A stretch of DNA of 51,425 bases, from positions 1 through 51,425 of the forward strand of contig JALWQH010000034.1 in assembly GCA_027083135.1 (NCBI GenBank), read 5' to 3'. The notes under the pieces are model-generated. The model had not been told where the DNA came from. It saw only the letters and a program-made list of their open reading frames with translations, and made no database searches. Below, piece after piece: positions 40,400 to 47,098 of the stretch. A program made the translations under genes and the position numbers. The DNA comes from Desulfurococcales archaeon. Its GTDB lineage: Archaea > Thermoproteota > Thermoprotei_A > Sulfolobales > WAQK01. Each line of letters begins with the position of its first letter. The first letter of the stretch is position 1.

Positions 40400-41411
40400 C
40401 CTTTGTGAGCTTCTTTTTGACCTGGGAGATCGTGATGTGTGAGACGTGTAAGCGTCTCGCGATCTCGCGGTAGGAGAGGCCTTTCCCGAGGAGCTCGGCT
40501 ATCAGGGCTTCCTTGTCTCCGCGCCCCTCTGGGCTCTTCCTGCCCGCGGCTCTGGCCAGGTTTTGGAGCACGTAGTCTGTGTAGGTCTTCCGCTTCTCAT
40601 AGTAGTAGGGGTAGGCGTCCAGGCTCCGCTTAAACTCGTCTATGAATACGCGTTTAATCATAGTGTCCCCGCTGGGCATGACTAGGAGCCTGTAGCCTCT
40701 CGCCACGCTCCACTCCTTATCCTTCTTGGTGACTAGGACCAGCAGGCTGTCCACGCTTCTGAAGTGCCTGAGTATGAATGAGGGGTTAGGCGTGTTCATT
40801 AGAAGGGTGTTGAGCTTGACTCTGGCCGTCTGGAACAATGCGCTCATCAGCATCACCTTCCTCTTATCAATGAAGTAGAGGTATGAGGAGCCGTGGACCC
40901 CTGCATCATCCCATACTAGGACGGGTATCCTGGCCTCTGATTCCAGGAGCCTGTCTATCATGTCGTCAAGGCTGAACAACACGTATCGGTCGATAAGATG
41001 CTTCCAGGTCAGCCTTCTATTCAGGTAGCCCAGCACCTCGGCTGCAACCTTGATGTTGTAGACGCTCTTACCCACTCCCTGGCGCCCAAAGGTTATGACT
41101 GAGAGGAAGCCGTGTGTGTACCATTCATTGAGTATGAGGTCGGAGAGCACGAAGCCCGTGCTCCGCCTACGCGGGATTTCCTGAGCCTCTATGCCAGCAT
41201 TCTCCTCGAGGAGCACGGCCTCATCCACCGTCTCCACAGCCGCAGCCGCCTCGAGGAAGCTTGTAGCACGTGTAGCAGGCATGTAGCGCTCCCAAGTATG
41301 AGATAACGCTTGAAATATACCTACACTACGACCAGTAGCGGCTTGTAGCGGGCCTAGCCTCAGCCTAGTATAGTATGTATGTACGTGTGTATATAATGCT
41401 GTAGCAGCCAT
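40383..41411 (-). CDS. P-loop ATPase with C-terminal helix-turn-helix
   Basis: About 342 residues from ATG 41411, which overlaps the primase stop (TTAATGG) and follows GGGGGAG. Walker A is FGRQGVGKS (about residues 108-116), Walker B is IPVLVWDDAG, and TLLMNTPNPSFILRHFR resembles a sensor region. The last 40 residues form a helix-turn-helix (ALIAELLGKGLSYREIARRLHVSHITISQVKKKL). A TATA-like ATTATATACAC on this strand at about 41385-41396 hints at an internal promoter and a shorter product from ATG 41282 (MPATRATSF). Proteins like this may act in plasmid partition or copy control. Confidence 0.7.
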   Translation of the reverse strand: MAATALYTHVHTYYTRLRLGPLQAATGRSVGIFQALSHTWERYMPATRATSFLEAAAAVETVDEAVLLEENAGIEAQEIPRRRSTGFVLSDLILNEWYTHGFLSVITFGRQGVGKSVYNIKVAAEVLGYLNRRLTWKHLIDRYVLFSLDDMIDRLLESEARIPVLVWDDAGVHGSSYLYFIDKRKVMLMSALFQTARVKLNTLLMNTPNPSFILRHFRSVDSLLVLVTKKDKEWSVARGYRLLVMPSGDTMIKRVFIDEFKRSLDAYPYYYEKRKTYTDYVLQNLARAAGRKSPEGRGDKEALIAELLGKGLSYREIARRLHVSHITISQVKKKLTKGGIHV

Positions 41412-42814
41412 TAAGGCTCCCCCGCCACGTAGAATTTGACGCTGCGTGAGGGCGGCTCTTCGAGCTTGCCTGGCCCCACGTCTACCCACTCGCCATCCAC
41501 CAGGAATTTTCTGCCGAGTAGGCCTCTCTGGGCTAGGCTTCTAAGCAGCCTCGAGTAGCTGCTCCACTCCTCAGCCGTGAGGGAGCCGTGCCTGGACTCC
41601 AGCCACCTCTTAAAGTCATCATACCCGAATTCCCGTAGGCCAGTCTCCTCGAGGAACCTGCCCACCAAGCCTAGGCTGGAGGGATCCCATTCTGCCTGGC
41701 GGCCCAGGCTCTTCTTGCCTAGAGCTCCTGGTGAGAAGCGGGGCTGTTTTCCAATGGTCTGGGTTATGATGGCGTAGAGTTCTGGGTCCTTCTGCCTCAC
41801 TGTCTCGAGGCTTGGCGGGTGCTTGCCGTAGGATAATGCGCTTCTCACGTAGCTCTCGGCCTCGGCTCTGCTTATCCTGCTGCTCCCCCTGTAGTCTGGG
41901 CGCTTCTCGCTTCTCTCAGCGAAGTCTAGGAGCGTCTCCACGGCCTCGTCTTCAGGCATCTTGAGGGTGACTGCCAGGTATTTTGAGGCTATGTAGAATA
42001 TGAAGCGTCTACGCCCGTCTGGCAGGCCCCGCCTCAATATTTCTTCTATCCAGGGTATGCTGCGCGGCCTGTATCCATGCTTCTTGGAGAGGAAGCGTTT
42101 AGCCTGCCTTGCAGCCTGTCTTGCCAGGGCTTTTGAGACGGCTTGGCCTACCAGGCTTCTGGGCAGGGGGTGTGAGAGGTAGGGCTGCAGGCTGAAGCTC
42201 TCAGGCTCGATGGGTTTGAAGTCTGTGTCGAGGGGTGTCACAGTGTTGCCTGTTCCGTGGTGCTTGGTGTAGGGGGGCCTTGAGAGCACCGTGGGCCTTA
42301 TCACCACATAGTCTAGGCTTCTGAGCCCTAGGCCCGTTATGCCTAGAAGGCCTGCCAGCTCGGAGTAGATGTCTCCAGGTGTTTCTCGGCTGAGCATGCT
42401 TACATCTATGACTGTTGGGAGCCAGGCATGGATGTGTAGGCCTCTGCCACCAGTGTAGAGTACCAGGGGCTCGCAGTAGCTTCTCAGATGCTCTGCGAGC
42501 CTGCGTCCCTCGCTGAAAACCTTGTCTAGCGTGACACTGCCCTTGGCATCGAGGTCAAGCATGAGGCGCTCCACGCCTACAAGCAGGCCGTGGCCAGCAT
42601 AATACGATATAGATATGTAGACTGAGAACCCTGAGTCCATCCTCCCCTGGATCCACTGGGCCAGCCCATGGGCCTTCTCTGGCGGCCAGTAGTGCTGGCT
42701 GGGGGTTCCAAGCATCCTGCCCCACCCGAGCCCAGCCATCTCCTCGAGGCCGAGGCGCCCAGCAAACCATGCCTGCCAGACCTCATGTACATCCACGGCC
42801 CAGCACCCCCTCAT
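41411..42814 (-). CDS. Archaeo-eukaryotic primase-polymerase (prim-pol)
   Basis: About 467 residues from ATG 42814 (MRGCWAVDVHEVWQ). Motif I is VERLMLDLDAKG (Asp87, Asp89), motif II is VLYTGGRGLHIHAW (residues 118-131), and motif III is RPPYTKHHGTGNTVTP, the same three motifs as PriS. A helical-bundle domain (RRRFIFYIASKYLAVTLKMPEDEAVETLLDF) and a C-terminal winged-helix-like end follow. It would prime and perhaps copy the element. The frame stays open to 42967 through an iteron cluster; those 51 residues (His- and Gly-rich) look non-coding. Confidence 0.83.
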   Translation of the reverse strand: MRGCWAVDVHEVWQAWFAGRLGLEEMAGLGWGRMLGTPSQHYWPPEKAHGLAQWIQGRMDSGFSVYISISYYAGHGLLVGVERLMLDLDAKGSVTLDKVFSEGRRLAEHLRSYCEPLVLYTGGRGLHIHAWLPTVIDVSMLSRETPGDIYSELAGLLGITGLGLRSLDYVVIRPTVLSRPPYTKHHGTGNTVTPLDTDFKPIEPESFSLQPYLSHPLPRSLVGQAVSKALARQAARQAKRFLSKKHGYRPRSIPWIEEILRRGLPDGRRRFIFYIASKYLAVTLKMPEDEAVETLLDFAERSEKRPDYRGSSRISRAEAESYVRSALSYGKHPPSLETVRQKDPELYAIITQTIGKQPRFSPGALGKKSLGRQAEWDPSSLGLVGRFLEETGLREFGYDDFKRWLESRHGSLTAEEWSSYSRLLRSLAQRGLLGRKFLVDGEWVDVGPGKLEEPPSRSVKFYVAGEP

Positions 42815-42931
42815 CGGACAGGCATCGGACATGGATCGGACAAGAACGGACAAGCCCTCATGTCCGATCCCTTGATCACCATGTCCGTTTCCATGGATTT
42901 CATGGTGATTTTCATGGTGTAAGATCGGACA
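42813..42931. repeat. TGTCCGAT iteron cluster A
   Basis: Perfect octamers ATCGGACA or TGTCCGAT start at 42813, 42824, 42835, 42861 (opposite orientation) and 42924, with partial copies at 42845 and 42882. The first three are spaced exactly 11 bases apart, about one helix turn. The cluster lies at the start of the prim-pol gene. It resembles plasmid origin iterons or an operator array. Confidence 0.75.
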
Positions 42932-42963
42932 CACGGTGTTGTAGAGAGTGAGAGAGAATTTTT
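42924..42963 (-). repeat. Long inverted repeat, left arm
   Basis: Reads, on the minus strand, as an A-run, a CT-rich TTCTCTCTC tract, ACAAC and GTGTGTCCGAT. It matches the right arm at 43543-43583 at roughly 80 percent of positions, in opposite orientation, and joins directly to iteron cluster A. Confidence 0.7.
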
Positions 42964-42995
42964 CCATGGTTTTCCGAGGGTGGGTGAAAGTATTC

Positions 42996-43319
42996 CTAGG
43001 CGGTGATCCATGGTGCTGTCAGCCTCCTCAGCTTCTCAGCCAGCCTGGCCCCAGTCTCGGGCAGAGGGGCATCTTCCTCCAGCATAGCGTCTCTGAGGCC
43101 TCTGGGCAGGTTGTAGCATCCCTCACCCTTCTCGAGGAACCCCTTCTCCACTAGGCTCCTAGCCACGGCCTGGGGGTCCTTGATGCCCCTCACCCTGAGA
43201 TCCCTGTGTGCTGCGAGCTCCCCCACTGAGACCTCTTCGAGGAAGTAGGCCATGGCCTCTAGCTCCGCGGCCCCCAGCTCTCTGAGCATCCTTCTAAGCC
43301 AGGTGTTCAGGCCAGGCAT
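42996..43319 (-). CDS. Winged-helix DNA-binding protein
   Basis: A 107-residue protein with a winged-helix pattern: LEAMAYFLEEVSVGELAAHRDL, QAVARSLVEKGFLEKGEGCYNL (recognition helix plus wing) and a C-terminal amphipathic helix. It lies exactly between the two TGTCCGAT clusters and the inverted-repeat arms, and overlaps the helicase-like gene by 13 bases. It is a natural candidate to bind the iterons. It resembles the C-terminal domain of the helicase-like protein, perhaps by duplication. Confidence 0.65.
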   Translation of the reverse strand: MPGLNTWLRRMLRELGAAELEAMAYFLEEVSVGELAAHRDLRVRGIKDPQAVARSLVEKGFLEKGEGCYNLPRGLRDAMLEEDAPLPETGARLAEKLRRLTAPWITA

Positions 43320-45286
43320 ATTGACGGCACCCCCTCGCCTGTTAGACGCTCCTCCACGACCCCGTTCTCCACAAGTGTTTTGATCAGGCCTGAGGCCTGC
43401 TCCCTGGATAGGTGTAGGGTGCTGGCCAGGGCCTCTATGAGCTCGGGTAGGGGTCTACAGGTCTCGCCATAGGTTTCGAGGAGTGCTAGGTAGGCGTCCC
43501 TCGGAGAAACCTCCTGTTCCTGCCCAGCAGCCTTCTCCTCGGAAAAAATTCTCTCTCTCATCTCACAACATTGTGTGTCCGATGTTTCTACCCCTGTTTC
43601 CGTACCTGTCCCACCGTGATCGGACATGGATCGGACATGGAGTTTGTCCGATGTTTGTCCGATGTTTCCTTGAGCCGTGTCCGATCCTTGTCCGACCCCT
43701 GCGTCCCCCGTCTGGGAGAGGATTTCCCTTACCTCAGCGTAGGCCTCGGGTATAATGAGGTACTTGTGGGGCCTGCCCTTCTCATCCTTAGCCAGGATCC
43801 CCAGGTCTACTAGGTGGTTCAGCACTCGTCTGAGGTGGCGGGCAGAGGATCCCACACATGCTTGGAGCGCCTTATCGCTGGCTGTCGCGGGCTTCTCAGA
43901 ATCCATGCCTAGGCCGAGCTTCTCCATGCATCTCAGCGCCTTAAGGTCCACTTCCTTGAAGCCGCGGGCCTGGAGCGATATGTCTCCGAGCATCCACCGC
44001 TTAACATAATCCACATCCTCTCTGGCCGCCACCACGTATTCTTCTCCGCCTATCTCTACTTTCTCCCTGGTGTGCTGGTGTAATGCTGCCATGGCCATGA
44101 CTGCGGCTAATAGTTTCTTGAAGTCCCTGCGCACCCTGACCGAGTCCGTGGGCAGGGCCTTCATCAGCTCCTCTGCATAGTCCCGCGGAATGTACACCTT
44201 GACTGGTCTCAGGTCTCTGAAGAAGAATCTGAGGAGCTTGGCCTTGGCCTCGATCTCCTTACCACGCTTAATGTATTCTGGACTGCTGACGAGGCTGGCC
44301 AGGTGCTCGAGGATCCGCCTGGTCTGCTGCTCGCTGGTGTCTGGCGTGGCGTAGAAGGTCCTGTTCTCCATGTCCTCATCAATCGTTATGGCTGTCGTGG
44401 TTGTGATGAATACTGGCACACCGACCAGCCTCTTCTCCACTGTCTCAAGCTCCCCTGTCTTCTCGTTCCGCTTCACGTAGAGGATGGATATGTAGCCCTC
44501 GCTCAGCGTTATCCTCACGCTGTATGAGGATGAGCGCACACCCTCATACTCCTGGATGTAGAGGATCTGGCGGTCAATATTGTCTGGCAGGTAGTCTAGG
44601 GCTGTCCTAGTCAATCTCGTTACCACTTTCCACCACTTCTTAGGGGTCACCTTGAGGAAGGCCCTTACTAGGTTGTTTTTGCCTACTGATGAGGGTCCCT
44701 GGAGAACCATGTGTAGGCGCCACTCCTGGGGAAGGAAGCGCGAGGCGATCACGGGGATGGCCTGCCTCTTAGCCTTATCATCCCCGATGTGGTGGAAGTC
44801 CACGACCTCGAGGATGCGGCTGACAGGGTCCTCGTAGATCGGCCTGAGCTCATCCCAGTGCTGCTCCCTGTACTCTTCTAGCCTTCTACGCCTCTCCTCC
44901 CTCTTCCGCCTGACCTTCTCCCTGTAGAGCTCTATGAGCCTTGGAACAACCTCCACGTCAAGGTAGCTGAACAGCTCCCCCAGCTTCAGCCGCTTCTTAC
45001 CGATTACTGGGAGCCGTTTCCTCAGCGCTGTCCTGAACATATCATACTTTGGATAGATATAGAGGTCCAGCTTGCCTGCAGGGATCTCCATCCTGCTGAC
45101 AACCTTATCGCCTTCAACCAATGCCAGCTCGACAAAATACTTGGCAGTCCTACCCTTGCCTACGCGCTCCAAGCTTACTGCCAGGTGGGCTGACCCCGCC
45201 AGCGGTATAACCGCCACTCCATCCTCGATCTCATGGGTCAGCCCCTCAGGCCTAGAGACCAGCTCCTCGGGCCTCTCCACACTCAC
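43307..45286 (-). CDS. Helicase-like AAA+/SF3 ATPase with C-terminal winged helix
   Basis: A 659-residue protein. The ATPase core has a P-loop VLQGPSSVGKNNLVRAF in which the Ser/Thr after Lys is Asn (GKNN, codons AAA AAC AAC), a Walker B-like RQILYIQEYEG, VFITTTTAITIDEDMENRTF (sensor and arginine-finger-like NR) and DTSEQQTRRI. This layout matches phage and plasmid replicative helicases. A basic helix (RRKREERRRRLEEYREQHWD) precedes the core; winged-helix segments (KALQACVGSSARHLRRVLNHLVDLG and the last 60 residues) follow, joined by an iteron-encoded linker. GTG 45286 overlaps the Cas4-like stop (ATGTGAGTG). Confidence 0.75.
   Translation of the reverse strand: MSVERPEELVSRPEGLTHEIEDGVAVIPLAGSAHLAVSLERVGKGRTAKYFVELALVEGDKVVSRMEIPAGKLDLYIYPKYDMFRTALRKRLPVIGKKRLKLGELFSYLDVEVVPRLIELYREKVRRKREERRRRLEEYREQHWDELRPIYEDPVSRILEVVDFHHIGDDKAKRQAIPVIASRFLPQEWRLHMVLQGPSSVGKNNLVRAFLKVTPKKWWKVVTRLTRTALDYLPDNIDRQILYIQEYEGVRSSSYSVRITLSEGYISILYVKRNEKTGELETVEKRLVGVPVFITTTTAITIDEDMENRTFYATPDTSEQQTRRILEHLASLVSSPEYIKRGKEIEAKAKLLRFFFRDLRPVKVYIPRDYAEELMKALPTDSVRVRRDFKKLLAAVMAMAALHQHTREKVEIGGEEYVVAAREDVDYVKRWMLGDISLQARGFKEVDLKALRCMEKLGLGMDSEKPATASDKALQACVGSSARHLRRVLNHLVDLGILAKDEKGRPHKYLIIPEAYAEVREILSQTGDAGVGQGSDTAQGNIGQTSDKLHVRSMSDHGGTGTETGVETSDTQCCEMRERIFSEEKAAGQEQEVSPRDAYLALLETYGETCRPLPELIEALASTLHLSREQASGLIKTLVENGVVEERLTGEGVPSICLA
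43543..43583 (+). repeat. Long inverted repeat, right arm
   Basis: An A-run, TTCTCTCTCTC tract, CACAAC and GTGTGTCCGAT, the mirror copy of 42924-42963. It lies inside the helicase-like reading frame, in the stretch encoding its flexible linker. Confidence 0.7.
43576..43696. repeat. TGTCCGAT iteron cluster B
   Basis: Perfect octamers start at 43576, 43619, 43630, 43645, 43656 and 43678, in both orientations, with a partial copy at 43689. Pairs are again 11 bases apart (43619/43630 and 43645/43656). The cluster is translated as a Gly/Ser/Thr/Asp-rich linker between the ATPase core and the terminal winged helix of the helicase-like protein. Confidence 0.75.
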
Positions 45287-45915
45287 ATCTCCTCACCTCC
45301 ACGAGAAGCATAACACCTCAATGCATATGGACAAAAACTGCAAAGAATGCTGGGCTCGGGTCTTGGGGGCTTGTTCTCGAGGATTGCTCGATGGAGTGTC
45401 CTGGCCCTCTCCACTAGGAGACGCCAGAGCTCGGGGTCCCATTGGTGCCTGTAGACTCTGACCAGGCCGTCCTTCTTCTTGATGTAGACAACATAGCCGT
45501 GCTTGGCTCTCAGCATGTAGAGATAAGCGTTAAGCTGCATTACGTGCGAGCGGTAGGGGGACTCAGGCGTCTTTGAAGCCGTCTTGAGCTCCACTACAAT
45601 GCTGTTCTCGGGGTGGTATAGGTCTGCGTGGCCTGCAAGCTTGAAGCCTCCGAGGTCAGCGTAGGCCTCCACCTCGCTCAGCCAGCCCTGCCCAGCCAGG
45701 TATGCCTGGAGAGCCTCATGAACACCATTACCGATGGCGTAGACTATGAAGCGTGGATGAGCCTCGCTTAAACCGTATTTCCTCTCATACCAGGCCTTTC
45801 GCAGACACCCCGTAGCCTCGGATACATGGATGACATTGGGCCTATACTGCCTGGCCCTATGCTTAGCGATTTCATAAAACCAGCGATAGACCACGCTTGC
45901 CGTCAGCTCAGCCAT
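45283..45915 (-). CDS. Cas4-like RecB-family nuclease
   Basis: About 210 residues from ATG 45915, eight bases after GGAGG. The PD-(D/E)xK core is GFKLAGHADLYHPENSIVVELKTASKTPESPY with catalytic D, E-x-K and downstream HVMQLNAYLYML (motif QxxxY). Four cysteines, GCLRKAWYERKY plus CSFCPYALRC at the C-terminus, can bind the [4Fe-4S] cluster of Cas4. There is no CRISPR array or cas1/cas2 in the window; such stand-alone Cas4 proteins occur on archaeal viruses and plasmids and may serve in replication or recombination of the element. Confidence 0.85.
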   Translation of the reverse strand: MAELTASVVYRWFYEIAKHRARQYRPNVIHVSEATGCLRKAWYERKYGLSEAHPRFIVYAIGNGVHEALQAYLAGQGWLSEVEAYADLGGFKLAGHADLYHPENSIVVELKTASKTPESPYRSHVMQLNAYLYMLRAKHGYVVYIKKKDGLVRVYRHQWDPELWRLLVERARTLHRAILENKPPRPEPSILCSFCPYALRCYASRGGEEM

Positions 45916-46321
45916 CACCATCGCCTCCACTAAAGCCTTGCATAAAGGGACATCGAGGGGTGCCGTAGAGCCCGCAGACCCCTGAGTCCGAGAAGCATGA
46001 GGATAAGCAGGGATGCTCCTCGAGCCAGAGGTGTAGCTCCTGGGGCACGAGGTAAAGCAGGGGCCTTGAAGTCCTCCATGGGACGAGTAGGCCTAGCCTG
46101 GCAAGGTGTCTTAGGGCTAGGCCCACCTCAGTGTAAGCATTGCGGCCCTCGAGGCCTAGGGCCTGAACAACCCGTTTAGCGCTCAGCGCCTTAGCCCCAG
46201 GATGAAGCCTGAGGTAGGTAAGCACGAGGCCTAAGCCTCTAGCCAGTCTAAGCTTGTAAATTCTCGAAGTGGTTTTAGGGCGTGAAGAAAAAGATGTGAC
46301 CAGGGGAGCCCGTATCGCCAT
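45908..46321 (-). CDS. Winged-helix regulator with Cys-rich tail
   Basis: A 137-residue protein: ALSAKRVVQALGLEGRNAYTEVGLALRHLARLGLLVPW is a winged-helix DNA-binding domain. The tail (CLSSCFSDSGVCGLYGTPRCPF) has four cysteines that could bind a metal. It overlaps the Cas4-like gene by about 8-23 bases and is in the leftward operon. Confidence 0.65.
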   Translation of the reverse strand: MAIRAPLVTSFSSRPKTTSRIYKLRLARGLGLVLTYLRLHPGAKALSAKRVVQALGLEGRNAYTEVGLALRHLARLGLLVPWRTSRPLLYLVPQELHLWLEEHPCLSSCFSDSGVCGLYGTPRCPFMQGFSGGDGDG

Positions 46322-46327
46322 AGGTCC

Positions 46328-46654
46328 TCACCTCCTGGCCTCGGCCTCCTGAGGCTGAGGGGTGGGGGCCTTCTCCGCCTTCTTTATTATTCTAAAGGCA
46401 TCGTTCACACCGCTGTAGGGCCACATTCCGCTAGCCACTTCTCTAAGTGCCTCCAGGATATTGGTGCGCAGGGCTTCCAGCATCACTAGAACCGTGTGCT
46501 TGTCCAGCGCATGACTGGCGGACTGCTCCACCGCGTCTTCCAAGGCTAGGATAGCCTGAAGAGCTCCTTCGAGTTCTGCGCGGGCTGCTAGAGCCATAGC
46601 CTCATCGGCATCCAGCGTGTTCCCATTAACACTATACCACGCGTAGAGGTACAT
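46328..46654 (-). CDS. Small helical element protein, unknown
   Basis: About 108 residues from ATG 46654 (GTG 46660 or 46663 also possible). A helical, Ala-rich middle (LDADEAMALAARAELEGALQAILALEDAVEQSAS and LVMLEALRTNILEALREVASGM) and a Pro/Gln-rich tail. No family recognised. It follows the small coiled-coil gene with a TGA-ATG junction. Confidence 0.5.
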   Translation of the reverse strand: MYLYAWYSVNGNTLDADEAMALAARAELEGALQAILALEDAVEQSASHALDKHTVLVMLEALRTNILEALREVASGMWPYSGVNDAFRIIKKAEKAPTPQPQEAEARR

Positions 46655-46656
46655 GC

Positions 46657-46773
46657 TCACCACCCCTCCTTCTCTCCAATCTCAGCGAGCAGGCTGTCTA
46701 GACTCTCCACGAGCTCCCTCAGCTCTTTCAGTTCTCGCTCTAGCCTCGCTACACGCGCCTCAAGGCTCCCCAT
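46657..46773 (-). CDS. Short coiled-coil protein (38 residues)
   Basis: ATG 46773 opens a 38-residue frame ending TGA 46657: MGSLEARVARLERELKEL continuing in heptads, with Leu at regular spacing, and ending KEGW. The compact coiled-coil and the direct junction with the next gene (GGTGGTGAGCATG) suggest it is a real small gene, as is common in archaeal plasmids, though it is too short for certainty. Confidence 0.45.
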   Translation of the reverse strand: MGSLEARVARLERELKELRELVESLDSLLAEIGEKEGW

Positions 46774-46804
46774 ACTTCGAGTTTGGGCCTTGGAATACAT
46801 CCCT

Positions 46805-46975
46805 CTACGCCCCCTGCTCCCTTGCTACAACCTTTGATGGGGTCTCGCCAGACTCGATGGGCTTGATAACGATCTCTACATATCGGCCGTGAAGCGCCTG
46901 CCCAAAGATGGGCGGGAGTGTTATCATGTAGACGCGGCCTGCTTTGGCAACTCTTCTAATGAAATGATATTCCAC
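46805..46975 (-). CDS. AbrB/SpoVT-like small regulator
   Basis: GTG 46975 opens a 56-residue frame. FIRRVAKAGRVYMITLPPIFG followed by GRYVEIVIKPIE resembles the swapped-hairpin AbrB fold (RKVxxxGRVxITLP...LxGxxVEVxI), common for plasmid antitoxins and transition-state regulators in archaea. GGTGAG precedes the start, and a TATA box (47011-47021) fits as its promoter. It is probably the first gene of the leftward operon. Confidence 0.55.
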   Translation of the reverse strand: MEYHFIRRVAKAGRVYMITLPPIFGQALHGRYVEIVIKPIESGETPSKVVAREQGA

Positions 46976-47010
46976 ATTTCTCACCTGCTAAGAAAAATTT
47001 AGCATCTGCC

Positions 47011-47021
47011 CTTTATAAATC
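47011..47021 (-). promoter_or_regulatory. Box A for the leftward element operon
   Basis: On the minus strand GATTTATAAAG lies 36-46 bases before GTG 46975. It is the only AT-rich patch upstream of the ten leftward element genes, so it is their likely main promoter. Confidence 0.5.
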
Positions 47022-47053
47022 TTTTGTAATATTTCCTCTCAGATGGGCTAAAA

Positions 47054-47061
47054 TTTATATT
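47054..47061 (+). promoter_or_regulatory. Box A for the rightward regulator gene
   Basis: TTTATATT in an A-rich context lies about 38-45 bases before ATG 47099, back-to-back with the leftward box. The two promoters lie within 50 bases, an arrangement that lets one regulator control both. Confidence 0.5.
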
Positions 47062-47098
47062 AAATAGTGATAGAGAAGGTTATGAAGAGGTGATATTC

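Noticed and set aside
42815-42967. N-terminal 51 residues of the prim-pol
   Set aside because: They are the translation of the iteron cluster and inverted arm; the primase fold begins after ATG 42814.
42813-43696. A CRISPR array
   Set aside because: The repeated unit is an octamer at about 11-base spacing in both orientations, with no 24-40-base direct repeats and no unique spacers.
45283-45915. Part of a CRISPR adaptation operon
   Set aside because: No cas1, cas2 or array is nearby and all neighbours are plasmid-replication genes.
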